Part shown: piece by piece, positions 1 through 10,271 of the stretch
Layout of the letters: each line of letters begins with the position of its first letter
Position numbering within the stretch: position 1 is the stretch's first letter
From: Bathynomus jamesi
Taxonomy: Eukaryota > Arthropoda > Malacostraca > Isopoda > Cirolanidae
DNA: 64,000 nucleotides
Reading direction: 5' to 3'
Assembly: GCA_023014485.1 (NCBI GenBank)
Contig: JAJOZX010008796.1
Location: forward strand, 62,001-126,000
Translations under genes and position numbers: made by a program
Notes under the pieces: model-generated
The model's input: the letters and a program-made list of their open reading frames with translations, nothing else
Told to the model about the DNA's origin: nothing
Database searches by the model: none

Positions 1-58
1 CTCCTCGGTATGGGCCGCAAGGCCTTTTGAGGTACTTCTTTTCCTTGTAACTCCTTGT

Positions 59-97
<39 letters not shown>
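1..97 (+). mobile_element. CR1-like copy A, 3' terminus only
   Basis: The window opens inside the terminal hairpin of a CR1-like copy (inner stem GGCC, loop GCAA), followed by a doubled CCTTGTAACT and a (CT)n tract from 61 to 97. Its body lies to the left of the window. Confidence 0.85.
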
Positions 98-101
<4 letters not shown>

Positions 102-2124
102 ACGCAGCCTAAGTGGTTCAATCGTGACATTGCTTCGGCTATCCGAAATAGGAAAGTAGCGTATAGGAGGGCGAAGGCCAATCGTTCCTATGAGAACACT
201 TTAGCGTATGTCCGCCTGTGTAGGGAAGTGAAGGCGAAGGTTAGGCTGCGAAACGTAACGAAGAACTACGGGTGGCAAGCCTCTGCAAGGGGAACCCTAA
301 GGAGTTCTTCAGTTATGTTAATAGTAGAAAGCCCATTAGAAGCATGATAGGTCCGTTAAAGGACGGAAGCGGCGTTCTGCGGACCTCGGACGCGGACATT
401 GCCAATGTGCTTAATGAGTACTTTGCGGGAGTGTTCACCAGGGAGGACACCCGCATCATCCCCGAGCCAGGTGTGAGGCACGAAGGTGCTGGCCTGGATA
501 ATGTTCGATGTACCGCGACAGTCGTTGCCGATTGAATAGACAAACTGAGCGCGTTTAAGGCTCCTGGGCCAGACCAGTTTCTCACCAGAGTGTTGCGGGA
601 GGTGCGCGACCAGGTGGCTCCCCACCTGGCTACAGTCTTCAACAAATCGTTGGAGACGGGCCAGGTGCCTGGTGACTGGAGGGAAGCCAACGTGACCCCT
701 ATCTTTAAGAAAGGGGATCACGAAAGTCCAGGGAACTATCGTCCCATTAGTCTCACTTCAGTTGTAGGTAAATTATTAGAGGGGATAATAGCGGATAGGA
801 TCGTTGACCATTTGGATTCCCACAAGCTGCTTGGGGACTCCCAACATGGGTTTAGACGGCATAGGTCGTGTCTCACCAACTTGCTCGAGTTTTTCCACGT
901 CATGTTGGGTGAGTACGATAAGAGTAGGGCGATTGATATACTTTATCTCGACTTTCAGAAAGCCTTTGATAAGGTACCTCACCGCCGGCTAATGGCGAAA
1001 GTGCGCGCGCTGGGTATCGGTGGGGAAATAGGTAGGTGGCTTGAAAACTGGCTGAAGAATAGGCGGCAGAGGGTTGTAATTAAATGTGCTAGTTCGGGTT
1101 GGGCCTCGGTCACTAGTGGGGTTCCTCAGGGTTCCGTTTTGGGGCCGCTGTTGTTTATCATTTCCATAAATGATGTCGACGGTGGCATCGTCAGTCGGAT
1201 CGCCAAATTCGCTGATGACACCAAGCTTGGGGCCAATGTTGGGACGCCCGAAGCGATCGAGGAACTGCGTGCGGACCTAGGTAGGATTGGAGAGTGGTCC
1301 GAAAAATGGCAAATGCCGTTTAACTTGGGTAAATGCAAAGTGATGCACATTGGCTACGCCAATCCCAAGTCGGACTACACGATGTTGGGTAGTAATATCG
1401 AGGTGACTGATTTAGAAAAGGACTTGGGTGTGCTAATTAGCAGCGACCTTAAGTTTACGAAACAGTGCGTAGAGGTGGAAAAGAAAGCCCAGAAACTATT
1501 GGGTTATATCAGGAGGCAATTTCAGTTTCGGAACAAGGAGATTGTGCTCTCACTGTACAATTCCCTTGTTCGGCCGCACCTGGAGTATGCTGTGCAGTTC
1601 TGGTCGCCTACCCTCAGGAAAGATATTGAGAGGCTGGAGCGAGTGTAGGCGAGGGCCACAAAGTTAATCCCTTCCGATAGACATATGGGCTACAATCGAC
1701 GGTTACGCGCCCTGAACTTGTTTTCGCTTGAAACTCGGAGGCTGCGCGGTCAACTGATCGAAGTTTTCAAGCTCTTACGCGGGTTCAACGATGTCGATTT
1801 TAGAAGTATGTTTAGTTTAAATGATAACCCAACTCGCAACAATGGTTGGAAGTTGGATTTGAAACGGTTTAGGACTAGTGTGTGTGGGAATTACTTTACG
1901 TATAAGATCTGTGACACATGGAACAGGTTACCTTCGGAAGTTGTGAACAGTTCCTCTGTGGATCAGTTCAAGAAAAGGTTAGACCAAATTTTGCACACTA
2001 TTTGAGTGTGTAGAAAATTTTCCGTGGCACCCGTTGCCATTGGTACCTCCTCGGTATGGGCCGCAATGCCTTTTGAGGTACTTCTTTTCCTTGTAACTCT
2101 CTCTCTCTCTCTCTCTCTCTCTCT
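98..2124 (+). mobile_element. CR1-like copy B, 5'-truncated, native GC-type 3' end
   Basis: It starts in the middle of ORF2, just after a (CT)n tract, and runs to its own tract at 2097-2124. Its 3' end matters most. After the ORF2 stop at 2003-2005 the sequence goes straight into the terminal block (GAAAATTTTCC, then the hairpin), without the roughly 430-bp AT-type segment found in almost every other copy. I take it as the unrecombined 3' structure of the GC-rich subfamily. The hairpin loop region is damaged (GCAATGCC instead of GCAAGGCC). Confidence 0.85.
99..2005 (+). pseudogene. CR1-like ORF2 fragment (reverse transcriptase and C-terminal domain), copy B
   Basis: This covers the linker between endonuclease and RT, the whole RT, and the C-terminal domain. 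RT motifs in order are NYRPISLTSVVGKLLE, QHGFRRHRSCLTNL, DILYLDFQKAFDKVPH (motif A), SGVPQGSVLGPLLF (motif B) and KFADDTKLG (motif C). It is broken by a deletion near 248, a TGA near 532 and a TAG at 1646-1648, followed by small changes before the frame resumes at 1685. The longest open piece is 590-1648. In an intact element this enzyme copies the element RNA into DNA at the nicked target; this copy cannot make it whole. Confidence 0.85.
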
Positions 2125-2371
2125 TTAAATGTAAAGTTAATCATTGGTGCGTAGACTTCCCAGAGGGTAGTATCAGCGATATCACATCCCTTAGTGTATG
2201 TTTGTTTTGTAAACTTAGAGACAACCATGAAAAGGAAGTTAAAGAGCTAAAGGAATTAATAAAAAGCTTGAAGCTAGGGTCGTAGCACTGGAAATCCAAC
2301 CCATTGGACAAGATCAAATTAAAAACACACCAGCAGATTCAAACTGTAAGATTAAGTATCTAGAACAAAGG
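2125..2371 (+). pseudogene. CR1-like ORF1 N-terminal fragment, AT-type
   Basis: This fragment matches the coding sequence of the copy J ORF1: a Cys-rich segment, then a coiled coil with the unit LRDNHEKEVKELKEL. Copy J has this unit twice in tandem (54 bp); here it occurs once, so this is the shorter form. Stop codons break the frame, for example where the residue after HWC is changed to TAG. It ends abruptly where unrelated GC-rich sequence begins. Confidence 0.7.
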
Positions 2372-2534
2372 GAGGGCTCAAAGAAGGGCTGATAGAGAAG
2401 GGTGGGAAGGGATCGATAGAGAAGGGTGGGCAGGGGCCAATGAAGAAAAAGGGTGGGAAGGGCCTCCTGATGTCCCAAAGAAACCGAAGGATGTAGCTAC
2501 CTGTCGGGGTGGGTCGGGTGGTGTAACTGCGTGT

Positions 2535-3389
2535 ATGGGTGGCGACGGGTTTCGAAAGGTCTCGGGCAAGAAGGCTGCGAAGTCGAAGCCTGAGACCCCA
2601 GTTGCCCCTGTCAAGACCTCTAACCGCTTTAGTCTCCTGTGCTCGAAGGAGGAAGACACCGTTTTGATTGGGGACTCGCAGATCAGGGGCCAGGAGAAGT
2701 ACTTTGCTTCTGCAAACCGGGATGGGAGGAAGGTAAGGTGCTTACCTGGGCGGGGAACGGCGCACTTAAGGAAGGAGGTAGAGAAGGTGCGCGTGGCTAG
2801 TCGGAGGACTGCGATCGTTGTCCACGCTGGTGGCAATGACCTGTTCTTCAAAGGCGGTGGGGTAGGTCTTACAAAAGGGATCATCACCGAGATCATGTCT
2901 CTTGCGGATGATCTAAAACTGAAGACAGACAGGGGAATGTTAATGGGTATTTTACCGCGAATGGATGCCAGTGACCACGCGCTCAGTAAGGTCATTGGCA
3001 TCAACGTGAGGGTACAAGACTTGTGCGTTCCGCTGGGCGTGAAGTTTATTGACCCCTTCGATGCATTTTCGGGTAGGTGGGACCTTTACCAGAGGGATGG
3101 TGTCCACCTCAATAACAAGGGTAAAAGTGTGCTAGGCGCGCTGCTCGACCGGCACCTATACAGAATGGTGAGGTCGAGTCCGGGGAGAGATGATTGGCCC
3201 CCAGCGGGGAGAGATGAGGATGAGCCGGTGGCGGACGTACCTTCAACTGAAGGGTGCGTCGAAGTACAGGTGGGTGACCCTCCTCCTACGTTGGAGGGGG
3301 CTCAGTCTCCTGCGGAAGTTGCCCCCTCGTTAGTGAGGGGCTCTTCAACTCCCGACAGCCCTGGCTGTTCGGGAAACGGGTCGTGCTAG
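2535..3389 (+). CDS. CR1-like ORF1 protein with SGNH esterase domain, GC-type
   Basis: This open frame of 284 codons has the SGNH/GDSL hydrolase blocks in the right order: VLIGDSQIR (catalytic Ser), VVHAGGNDLF (Gly and Asn blocks) and DGVHLNNKG (Asp and His). In CR1-group elements an esterase domain in ORF1 is well known; its exact role in transposition is not settled. The start is the first ATG of the open frame. The true N-terminus may lie upstream, where a purine-rich stretch (2372-2534) holds short GAGAAGGGTGGG-like repeats. The protein is clearly homologous to, but strongly diverged from, the AT-type esterase at 35212-36090, although the ORF2s of the two copies are nearly identical. Confidence 0.75.
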   Translation: MGGDGFRKVSGKKAAKSKPETPVAPVKTSNRFSLLCSKEEDTVLIGDSQIRGQEKYFASANRDGRKVRCLPGRGTAHLRKEVEKVRVASRRTAIVVHAGGNDLFFKGGGVGLTKGIITEIMSLADDLKLKTDRGMLMGILPRMDASDHALSKVIGINVRVQDLCVPLGVKFIDPFDAFSGRWDLYQRDGVHLNNKGKSVLGALLDRHLYRMVRSSPGRDDWPPAGRDEDEPVADVPSTEGCVEVQVGDPPPTLEGAQSPAEVAPSLVRGSSTPDSPGCSGNGSC

Positions 3390-3759
3390 GGGGCGGTCAG
3401 AATAGGGAAGGCTCCCTCCGTGCAATGCTTTTTAATGCTAGGTCAATTAGGAACAAGTTTTGCGAGCTACGGGCGCTCTTAGCATCAGAATACCAGGATA
3501 TCGTTGCTATCACCGAGTCCTGGATTCATACTGATCGTAGGGACTACGTTTCTTCAACTCCCGACAGCCCTGGCTGTTCGGGAAACGGGTCGTGCTAGGG
3601 GGCGGTCAGCATAGGGAAGGCTCCCTCCGTGCAATGCTTTTTAATGCTAGGTCAATTAGGAACAAGTTTTGCGAGCTACGGGCGCTCTTAGCATCAGAAT
3701 ACCAGGATATCGTTGCTATCACCGAGTCCTGGATTCATACTGATCGTAGGGACTACGTT
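3342..3759 (+). repeat. 209-bp tandem duplication across the ORF1/ORF2 junction
   Basis: Two direct copies of a 209-bp unit start at TCTTCAACTCCCGACAG (3342 and 3551). The unit carries the end of ORF1, its stop codon, the ORF2 start and the first endonuclease codons. The first ORF2 start therefore reads back into a second ORF1 end and stops at 3596-3598; only the second start leads into the endonuclease. No other copy in the window has it. Confidence 0.9.
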
Positions 3760-6388
3760 GGGGAGTTCGAAATTCCCGGGTATAGAATGTTTCGCAAAGA
3801 CCGCACCCGTGGGGAGGGGGGGGGGTACTAATATACGTCAGAGACACGTTGAGTCCGGTTGACTGCCAGTTCCGGTCGGAACGGGAGCTGCTTAGCGTCG
3901 ATCTGAACGTGGGAGGGACGAACTATAGGTTAATCTTGGTGTACAGACCTCCGCATCTCCTCCTCGAGGACGATACAGCCCTGTACACCGAACTCAATAG
4001 CCTGCTAGGGGATAGGGTGTGTGTAGTTTTAGGAGACTTCAACTGTCGCGGCATAAAGTGGGAAAACAGGACTGCCGATGCTGAAGGGAGGAGGCTAGTT
4101 GACTTTGCTGATGAGAACTTCCTCACTCAGTGGGTCAACGAGCCTACACGAGGCGAAAGCGTTCTAGACTTAGTATTCACGACCGAAGACAACCTCGTCA
4201 CTGGCCTCACCGTTGACGAATCATTGGGCGGGAGTGATCACGGTCTTATTAGGTTCCGTGTGTGCGTCCCTCGGGTGAAGCGTAGTAACTCGAGAGGCAG
4301 TAAGCTCGATCTCCGGCGGGCGAACTTTGTTAGCCTCAGGGATAGCGTAGGAGAGATGGGGTTAGAGGTTGGCGGCGATGTTGAGGGAGTGTGGAGTGCA
4401 TTCCGGGACTAGTTTATGGTGCTGCAGTCTGCTGCCATACCCTCAAAACCGGTCACCCCTGCTTCAACGCAGCCTAAGTGGTTCAATCGTGACATCGCTT
4501 CGGCTATCCGAAATAGGAAAGTAGCGTATAGGAGGGCGAAGGCCAATCGTTCCCAAGAGAACACTGAAGCGTATGTCCGACTGTGTAGGGTAGTGAAGGC
4601 GAAGGTTAGGCTAGCGAAACGTAACGAAGAACTACGGGTGGCAAGCCTCTGCAAGGGGAACCCTAAGGAATTCTAAGGTTATGTTAATAGTAGAAAGCCC
4701 ATTAGAAGCATGACAGGTCCGTTAAAGGATGGAAGCGGCGTTCTGCGGAACTCCGACGCGGACATCGCTAATGTGCTTAATGAGTACTTTGCGGGAGTGT
4801 TCACCAGGGAGGATACCCGCGTTATCCCCGAGCCAGGCGTGAGGCACGAAGGTTCTGGCCTGGATAGTGTTAGATGTAACGCGACAGTCGTTACCGATAG
4901 AATAGACAAACTGAGCGCGTTTAAGGGTCCTGGGCCAGACCAGTTTCTCCCCAGAGTGTTGCGAGAAGTGCGCGACCAGGTGGCTCTCCACATGGCTACA
5001 GTCTTCAACAAATCGTTGGAGATGGGCCAGGTGCCTGGTGACTGAAGGGAAGCCAACGTGACCCCTATCTTTAAGAAAGGGGATCACGAAAGTCCAGGGA
5101 ACTATCGTCCCATTAGTCTCACTTCAGTTGTAGGTAAATTATTAGAAGGGATAATAGCTGATAGGATCGTTGACCATTTGGATTCCTACAAGCTGCTTGG
5201 GGACTCCCAACATGGGTTTAGACGGCATAGGTCGTGTCTCACCAACTTGCTCGAGTTTTTCCACGTCATGTTGAGTGAGTACGATAAGAGTAGGGCGATT
5301 GATATACTTTATCTCGACTTTGAGAAAGCCTTTGATAAGGTACCTCACCGCCGGCTAATGGCGAAAGTGCGCGCGCTGGGTATCGGTGGGGAAATAGGTA
5401 GGTAGATTGAAAACTGGCTGAGGAATAGGCGGCAGAGGGTGGTAATTAAAGGGGCTAGTTCGGGTTGGGCCTCGGTCACTAGTGGGGTTCCTCAGGGTTC
5501 CGTTTTGGGGCCGCTGTTGTTTATCATTTACATAAATGATATCGACGGTGGCATCGTCAGTCGGATCGCCCAATTCGCTGATGACACCAAGCTTGGGGCC
5601 AATGTTGGGACGCCCGAAGCGATCGAGGAACTGCGTGCGGACCTAGGTAGGATAGGAGAGTGTCCGAAAAATGGCAAATGCCGTTTAACTTGGGTAAATG
5701 CAAAGTGATGCACATTGGCTACGGCAATCCCAAGTCGGACTACTCGATGTTGGGTAGTAATATCGAGGTGACTGATTTAGAAAAGGACTTGGGTGTGCTA
5801 ATTAGCAGCGATCTTAAGTTTACGAAACAGTGTGTAGAGGTGGAAAAGAAAGCCCAGAAACTATTGGGTTATATCAGGAGGCAATTTCAGTTTCGGAACA
5901 AGGAGATTGTGCTCTCACTGTACAATTCCCTTGTTCGGCCGCACCTGGAGTATGCTGTGCAGTTCTGGTCGCCCACCCTCAGGAAAAATATTGAGAGGCT
6001 GGAGCGAGTGCAGGCGAGGGCCACAAAGTTAATCCCTTCCGTTAGGCATATGGGCTACAATCGACGGGTACGCGCCCTGAACTTGTTTTCGCTTGAAACT
6101 CGGAGGCTTCGCGGTCAACTGATCGAGGTTTTCAAGCTCTTACGCGGGTTCAACGATGTCGATTTTAGAAGTATGTTTAGTTTAAATGATAACCCAACTC
6201 GCAACAATGGTTGGAAGTTGGATGTGAAACGGTTTAGGACTAGTGTGTGTGGGAATTACTTTACGTATAAGATCTGTGACACATGGAACAGGTTACCTTC
6301 GGAAGTTGTGAACAGTTCCTCTGTGGATCAGTTCAAGAAAAGGGTAGACGAAATCCTGCACACTATTTGTGTGTGTAAAGACATTTAG
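3634..6388 (+). pseudogene. CR1-like ORF2 (endonuclease plus reverse transcriptase), copy C
   Basis: The EEP endonuclease comes first (AITESWIH, LGDFNCRG, GSDHGLIRF), then a linker, the RT and the C-terminal domain. It is broken by a base loss in the G-run near 3828, TAG at 4410, TAA near 4674, TGA near 5043, TAG at 5403-5405 (Trp to stop) and a base loss near 5661. The normal ORF2 stop TGA is changed to TGT, so the last frame runs nine more bases' worth of codons and ends in CKDI. The TAG and the lost stop recur in copies H and H2, which shows shared descent by DNA duplication. Confidence 0.85.
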
Positions 6389-6872
6389 GACCTCAGTCTG
6401 CGGAAATTTCTTTTCCTATAAAATAGTTAATATCTGGAACCAACTTCCCTCAGAGGTTGTTTCCAGTCAAAGTGTAAATCTGTTTAAAAATAGGCTAGAC
6501 AAAGTACTAAACACACTCATAGTTTAAGATTAAAGCCTCAGAAAACTCTGCAGGAGTTCGCTTGCTCGGTGTCTCTGTGAGCAAGCTAAATATAGAGCAA
6601 TTTATATATTCTCCACTTTCCTGTAAAATTTCCTTGGCTACTTTTCCAGGGTCAAGGTATTTTCTTCAACCTTTTTCCGTACCTGCCTCTGGCAGGGAGG
6701 GAGCGGATGGTGGGGAGAGAGCCTTCTACTTTTCTATCCAGTTTTCTACTACTGCTAGGATAGTTGAAAGAAAAATAAACTTTCACAAAATTTTCCCTGG
6801 CACCCGTTGCCATTGGTACCTCCTCGGTATGGGTCGCAAGGCCTTTTGAGGTACTTCTTTTCTTTTCCTTGT

Positions 6873-6903
<31 letters not shown>

Positions 6904-6905
<2 letters not shown>

Positions 6906-7326
6906 AGGTTGTTTCCAGTCAGTGTAAATCTGTTTAAAAATAGGCTAGACAAAGTACTGAACACGCTCATAGTTTAAGATTAAAACCTCAGAAAACTCTG
7001 CAGGAGTTCGCTTGCTCGGTGTCTCTGTGAGCAAGCTAAATATAGAGCTATTTATATATTCTCCACTTTCCTGTAAAATTTCCTTGGCTACTTTTCCAGG
7101 GTGAAGGTATTTTCTTCAACCTTTTTCCGTACCTGCCTCTGGGAGGGATGGCGCGGAGGGTGGGGAGAGAGCCTTCTACTTTTCTATCCAGTTTTGTACT
7201 ACTGTTAGGATAGTTGAAAGAAAAATAAACTTTCACAAAATTTTCCCTGGCACCCGTTGCCATTGGTACCTCCTCGGTATGGGCGCAAGGCCTTTTGAGG
7301 TACTTCTTTTCCTTGTAACTCCTTGT

Positions 7327-7389
<63 letters not shown>
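6904..7389 (+). mobile_element. CR1-like copy D, 3' UTR fragment
   Basis: It starts directly after a (CT)n tract at AGAGGTTGTTTCC, inside the AT-type ORF2 remnant, and contains the 3' UTR, terminal hairpin and a long (CT)n tail (7329-7389). It has private changes such as GGGAGGGATGGCGCG, which also mark its duplicates D2 and D3. Confidence 0.85.
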
Positions 7390-7392
<3 letters not shown>

Positions 7393-8678
7393 CTTGGGGC
7401 CAATGTTGGGACGCCCGAAGCAATCGAGGAACTGCGTGCGGACCTAGGTAGGATAGGAGAGTGGTCCGAAAAATGGCAAATGCCGTTTAACTTGGGTAAA
7501 TGCAAAGTGATGCACATTGGCTACGCCAATCCCAAGTCGGACTACTCGATGTTGGGTAGTAATATCGAGGTGAATGATTTAGAAAAGGACTTGGGTGTGC
7601 TAATTAGCAGCGACCTTAAGTTTACGAAACAGTGTGTAGAGGTGGAAAAGAAAGCCCAGAAACTATTGGGTTATATCAGGAGGCAATTTCAGTTTCGGAA
7701 CAAGGAGATTGTGCTCTCACTGTACAATTCCCTTGTTCGGCCGCACCTGGAGTATGCTGTGCAGTTCTGGTCGCCCACCCTCAGGAAAGATATTGTGAGG
7801 CTGGAGCGAGTGCAGGCGAGGGCCACAAAGTTAATCCCTTCCGTTAGGCATATGGGCTACAATCGACGGTTACGCGCCCTGAACTTGTTTTCGCTTGAAA
7901 CTCGGAGGCTGCGCGGTCAACTGATCGAGGTTTTCAAGCTCTTACGCGGGTTCAACGATGTCGATTTTACAAGTATGTTTAGTTAAATGATAACCTAACT
8001 CGCAACAATGGTTGGAAGTTGGATTTGAAACGGTTTAGGACTAGTGTGTGTGGGAATTACTTTACGTATAAGATCTGTGACACATGGAACAGGTTACCTT
8101 CGGAAGTTGTGAACAGTTCCTCTGTGGATCAGTTCAAGAAAAGGGTAGACGAAATCTTGCACACTATTTGAGTGTGTAAAGACATTTAGGACCTCAGTCT
8201 GCGGAAATTTCTTTTCCTATAAAATAGTTAATATCTGGAACCAACTTCCCTCAGAGGTTGTTTCCAGTCAAAGTGTAAATCTGTTTAAAAATAGGCTAGA
8301 CAAAGTACTGAACACACTCATAGTTTAAGATTAAAACCTCAGAAAACTCTGCAGGAGTTCGCTTGCTCGGTGTCTCTGTGAGCAAGCTAAATATAGAGCT
8401 ATTTATATATTCTCCACTTTCCTGTAAAATTTCCTTGGCTACTTTTCCAGGGTCAAGGTATTTTCTTCAACCTTTTTCCGTACCTGCCTCTGGCAGGGAG
8501 GGAGCGGAGGGTGGGGAGAGAGCCTTCTACTTTTCTATCCAGTTTTCTACTACTGCTAGGATAGTTGAAAGAAAAATAAACTTTTACAAAATTTTCCCTG
8601 GCACCCGTTGCTATTGGTACCTCCTCGGTATGGGCCGCAAGGCCTTTTGAGGTACTTCTTTTCATTGTAACTCCTTGT

Positions 8679-8712
<34 letters not shown>
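7390..8712 (+). mobile_element. CR1-like copy E, ORF2 C-terminal third plus 3' UTR
   Basis: It starts at AAGCTTGGGGCC, inside RT motif C (the Lys-Leu-Gly after FADDT). The frame is open from the start through the RT thumb and C-terminal domain to about 7983, where a deletion in the TTTAGTTTAAATGAT stretch creates a stop. The original ORF2 stop is at 8169-8171. The AT-type remnant, 3' UTR and (CT)n tail (8680-8712) follow. The same damage recurs in E2 and E3. Confidence 0.85.
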
Positions 8713-8716
<4 letters not shown>

Positions 8717-9004
8717 AATTTCCTTGGCTAACCTGTAAAAGTTCCTTGGCTACTTTTCCAGGGTCAAGGTATTTGCTTCAATCTTTTTCCGTACCTGCCT
8801 CTGGCAGGGAGGGAGCGGAGGGTGGGGAGAGAGCCTTCTACTTTTCTATCCAGTTTTCTACTACTGCTAGGATAGTTGAAAGAAAAATAAACTTTTACAA
8901 AATTTTCCCTGGCACCCGTTGCCATTGGTACCTCCTCGATATGGGCCGCAAGGCCTTTTGAGTTACTTCTTTTCCTTGTAACTCTCTCTCTCTCTCTCTC
9001 TCTC
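8713..9004 (+). mobile_element. CR1-like copy F, short 3' UTR fragment
   Basis: This is only the last part of the 3' UTR plus the terminal hairpin and (CT)n. The 5' junction holds a short direct repeat (TTCCTTGGCTA twice). The hairpin block has the private change CCTCGATATGG, shared with F2 and F3. Confidence 0.8.
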
Positions 9005-10271
9005 GCAGGGGGTATAAAGGTTATGCACGTTCCTTATGCGTGTTGTAAACTTTATACTTGGGGTGTGACAGCCCTCCGGTCCCGAGTCGTGGGATTCTAG
9101 AGAAATTGGCTGCCAATTCCTTTAGGTTCTCTCTTTCGGGAGGGCGGGTGAAGTCTGTTGTACAAACCTGTCCCGTGGGTTACTAGGACCCCTTCCCATC
9201 CCACTCTGTCCTTTTAGCTTAGGTTAGGGATGTTCTCCTCTGACTGCAAAAAAAAAGAAAAACTTTTAGTATTGTCTTTTTCTCTACTGTTACGATTAGG
9301 ACGCTACTGCTATCTCATGCGTGGGAAGAGAGGCTTGGAACCTCTATAAATAACACCATTTAACTTCAGTTGTAGGTAAATATTTAGAGGGGATAATAGC
9401 GAGTAGGATTGTTGACCATTTGGATTCCTACAAGCTACTTGTGGACTCCAACATGGGTTTAGACGGCATAGGTCTTGTCTCACCATCATGCTCGAGTTTT
9501 TCTACGTCATGTTGAGTGATATGATAAGAGTAGGGCGATTGATTAGAAGGCCTTTGATAAGGTACCTCACCGCCGGCTAATGGCCGAAGTGCGCGCGCTG
9601 GGTATTGGTGAGGAAGTAGGTAGGTGGATTGGAAACTGGCGAAAAATGCCACAAAGTTAATCCCTTTCGTTAGGCATATGGGCTACAATCGACGCTTATG
9701 TGACGCGGGTTCAAAGATGTCGATTTTAGAAGCATGTTTAGTTCAAATGATAACCCAACTCGCAACAATGGTTAGAAGTTGGATTTGAAACGATTTAGGA
9801 CTAGTATATGTGGGAATTACTTTAACACGTTGATAGTTTAAGATTAAAACATAAGAAAACTCTGCAGGAGTTCGCTTGCACGGTGTCTCTGTGAGCAAGG
9901 TAAATATAGAGCTTTTATATATTCTCCACTTTCCTGTAAAATTTCCTTGGCTACTTTTCCAGGGTCAAGGTATTTTCTTCAACCTTTTTCCGTACCTGCC
10001 TCTGGCAGGGAGGGAGCGGAGGGTGGGGAGAGAGCCTTCTACTTTTCTATCCAGTTTTCTACTACTGCTAGGATAGTTGAAAGAAAAATAAACTTTTAAT
10101 AACAACAACAGTTCCTCGGTGGATCAGTTCAAGAAAAGGTTAGACCAAATCTTGCACGTGTAGAAAATTTTCCCTGGCACCCGTTGCCATTGGTACCTCC
10201 TCGGTATGGGCCGCAAGGCCTTTTGAGGTACTTCTTTTCCTCCTTGTAACTCTCTCTCTCTCTCTCTCTCT
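9005..10271 (+). mobile_element. CR1-like copy G, internally deleted derivative with intact 5' end
   Basis: It starts at GCAGGGGGTATAAAGG, the same 5' end as full-length copy J, and keeps about 350 bp of the 5' UTR. Near 9361 this is fused to a fragment of RT (TTCAGTTGTAGGTAAAT), then to short pieces of RT and C-terminal domain, the AT-type 3' UTR, about 20 codons of the GC-type ORF2 end, and the terminal hairpin with (CT)n. All of ORF1 and the endonuclease are missing, so it cannot move by itself. The two complete ends would let a parent element mobilise it. Confidence 0.85.

Larger units (their letters stand above)
2125..6903 (+). mobile_element. CR1-like copy C, nearly full length, mosaic ORF1
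   Basis: The copy begins in the ORF1 N-terminal region, has an ORF1 esterase, an ORF2, a 3' UTR and a (CT)n tail at 6873-6903. Its first 247 bases match the AT-rich ORF1 of copy J (34797-35095). At about 2371 the match stops, after CTAGAACAAAG, and a GC-rich ORF1 of a different subfamily follows. A 209-bp tandem duplication (units starting at 3342 and 3551) spans the ORF1/ORF2 boundary. The 3' part has the chimeric AT-type segment. Confidence 0.85.

Noticed and set aside
313..721. Antisense frames of 121-125 codons opposite the CR1 ORF2, repeated in many copies
   Set aside because: They mirror the GC-rich ORF2 codons on the other strand and vary as the sense frame does. No independent signals.
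6562..6849. 95-codon frame (LGVSVSKLNIE...) recurring in every 3' UTR
   Set aside because: Its recurrence only reflects duplication of the 3' UTR. It lacks a proper start in several copies, is broken in others, and overlaps the terminal hairpin.
7233..7517. Minus-strand frames with Arg-Glu repeats
   Set aside because: They are translations of the (CT)n tracts.
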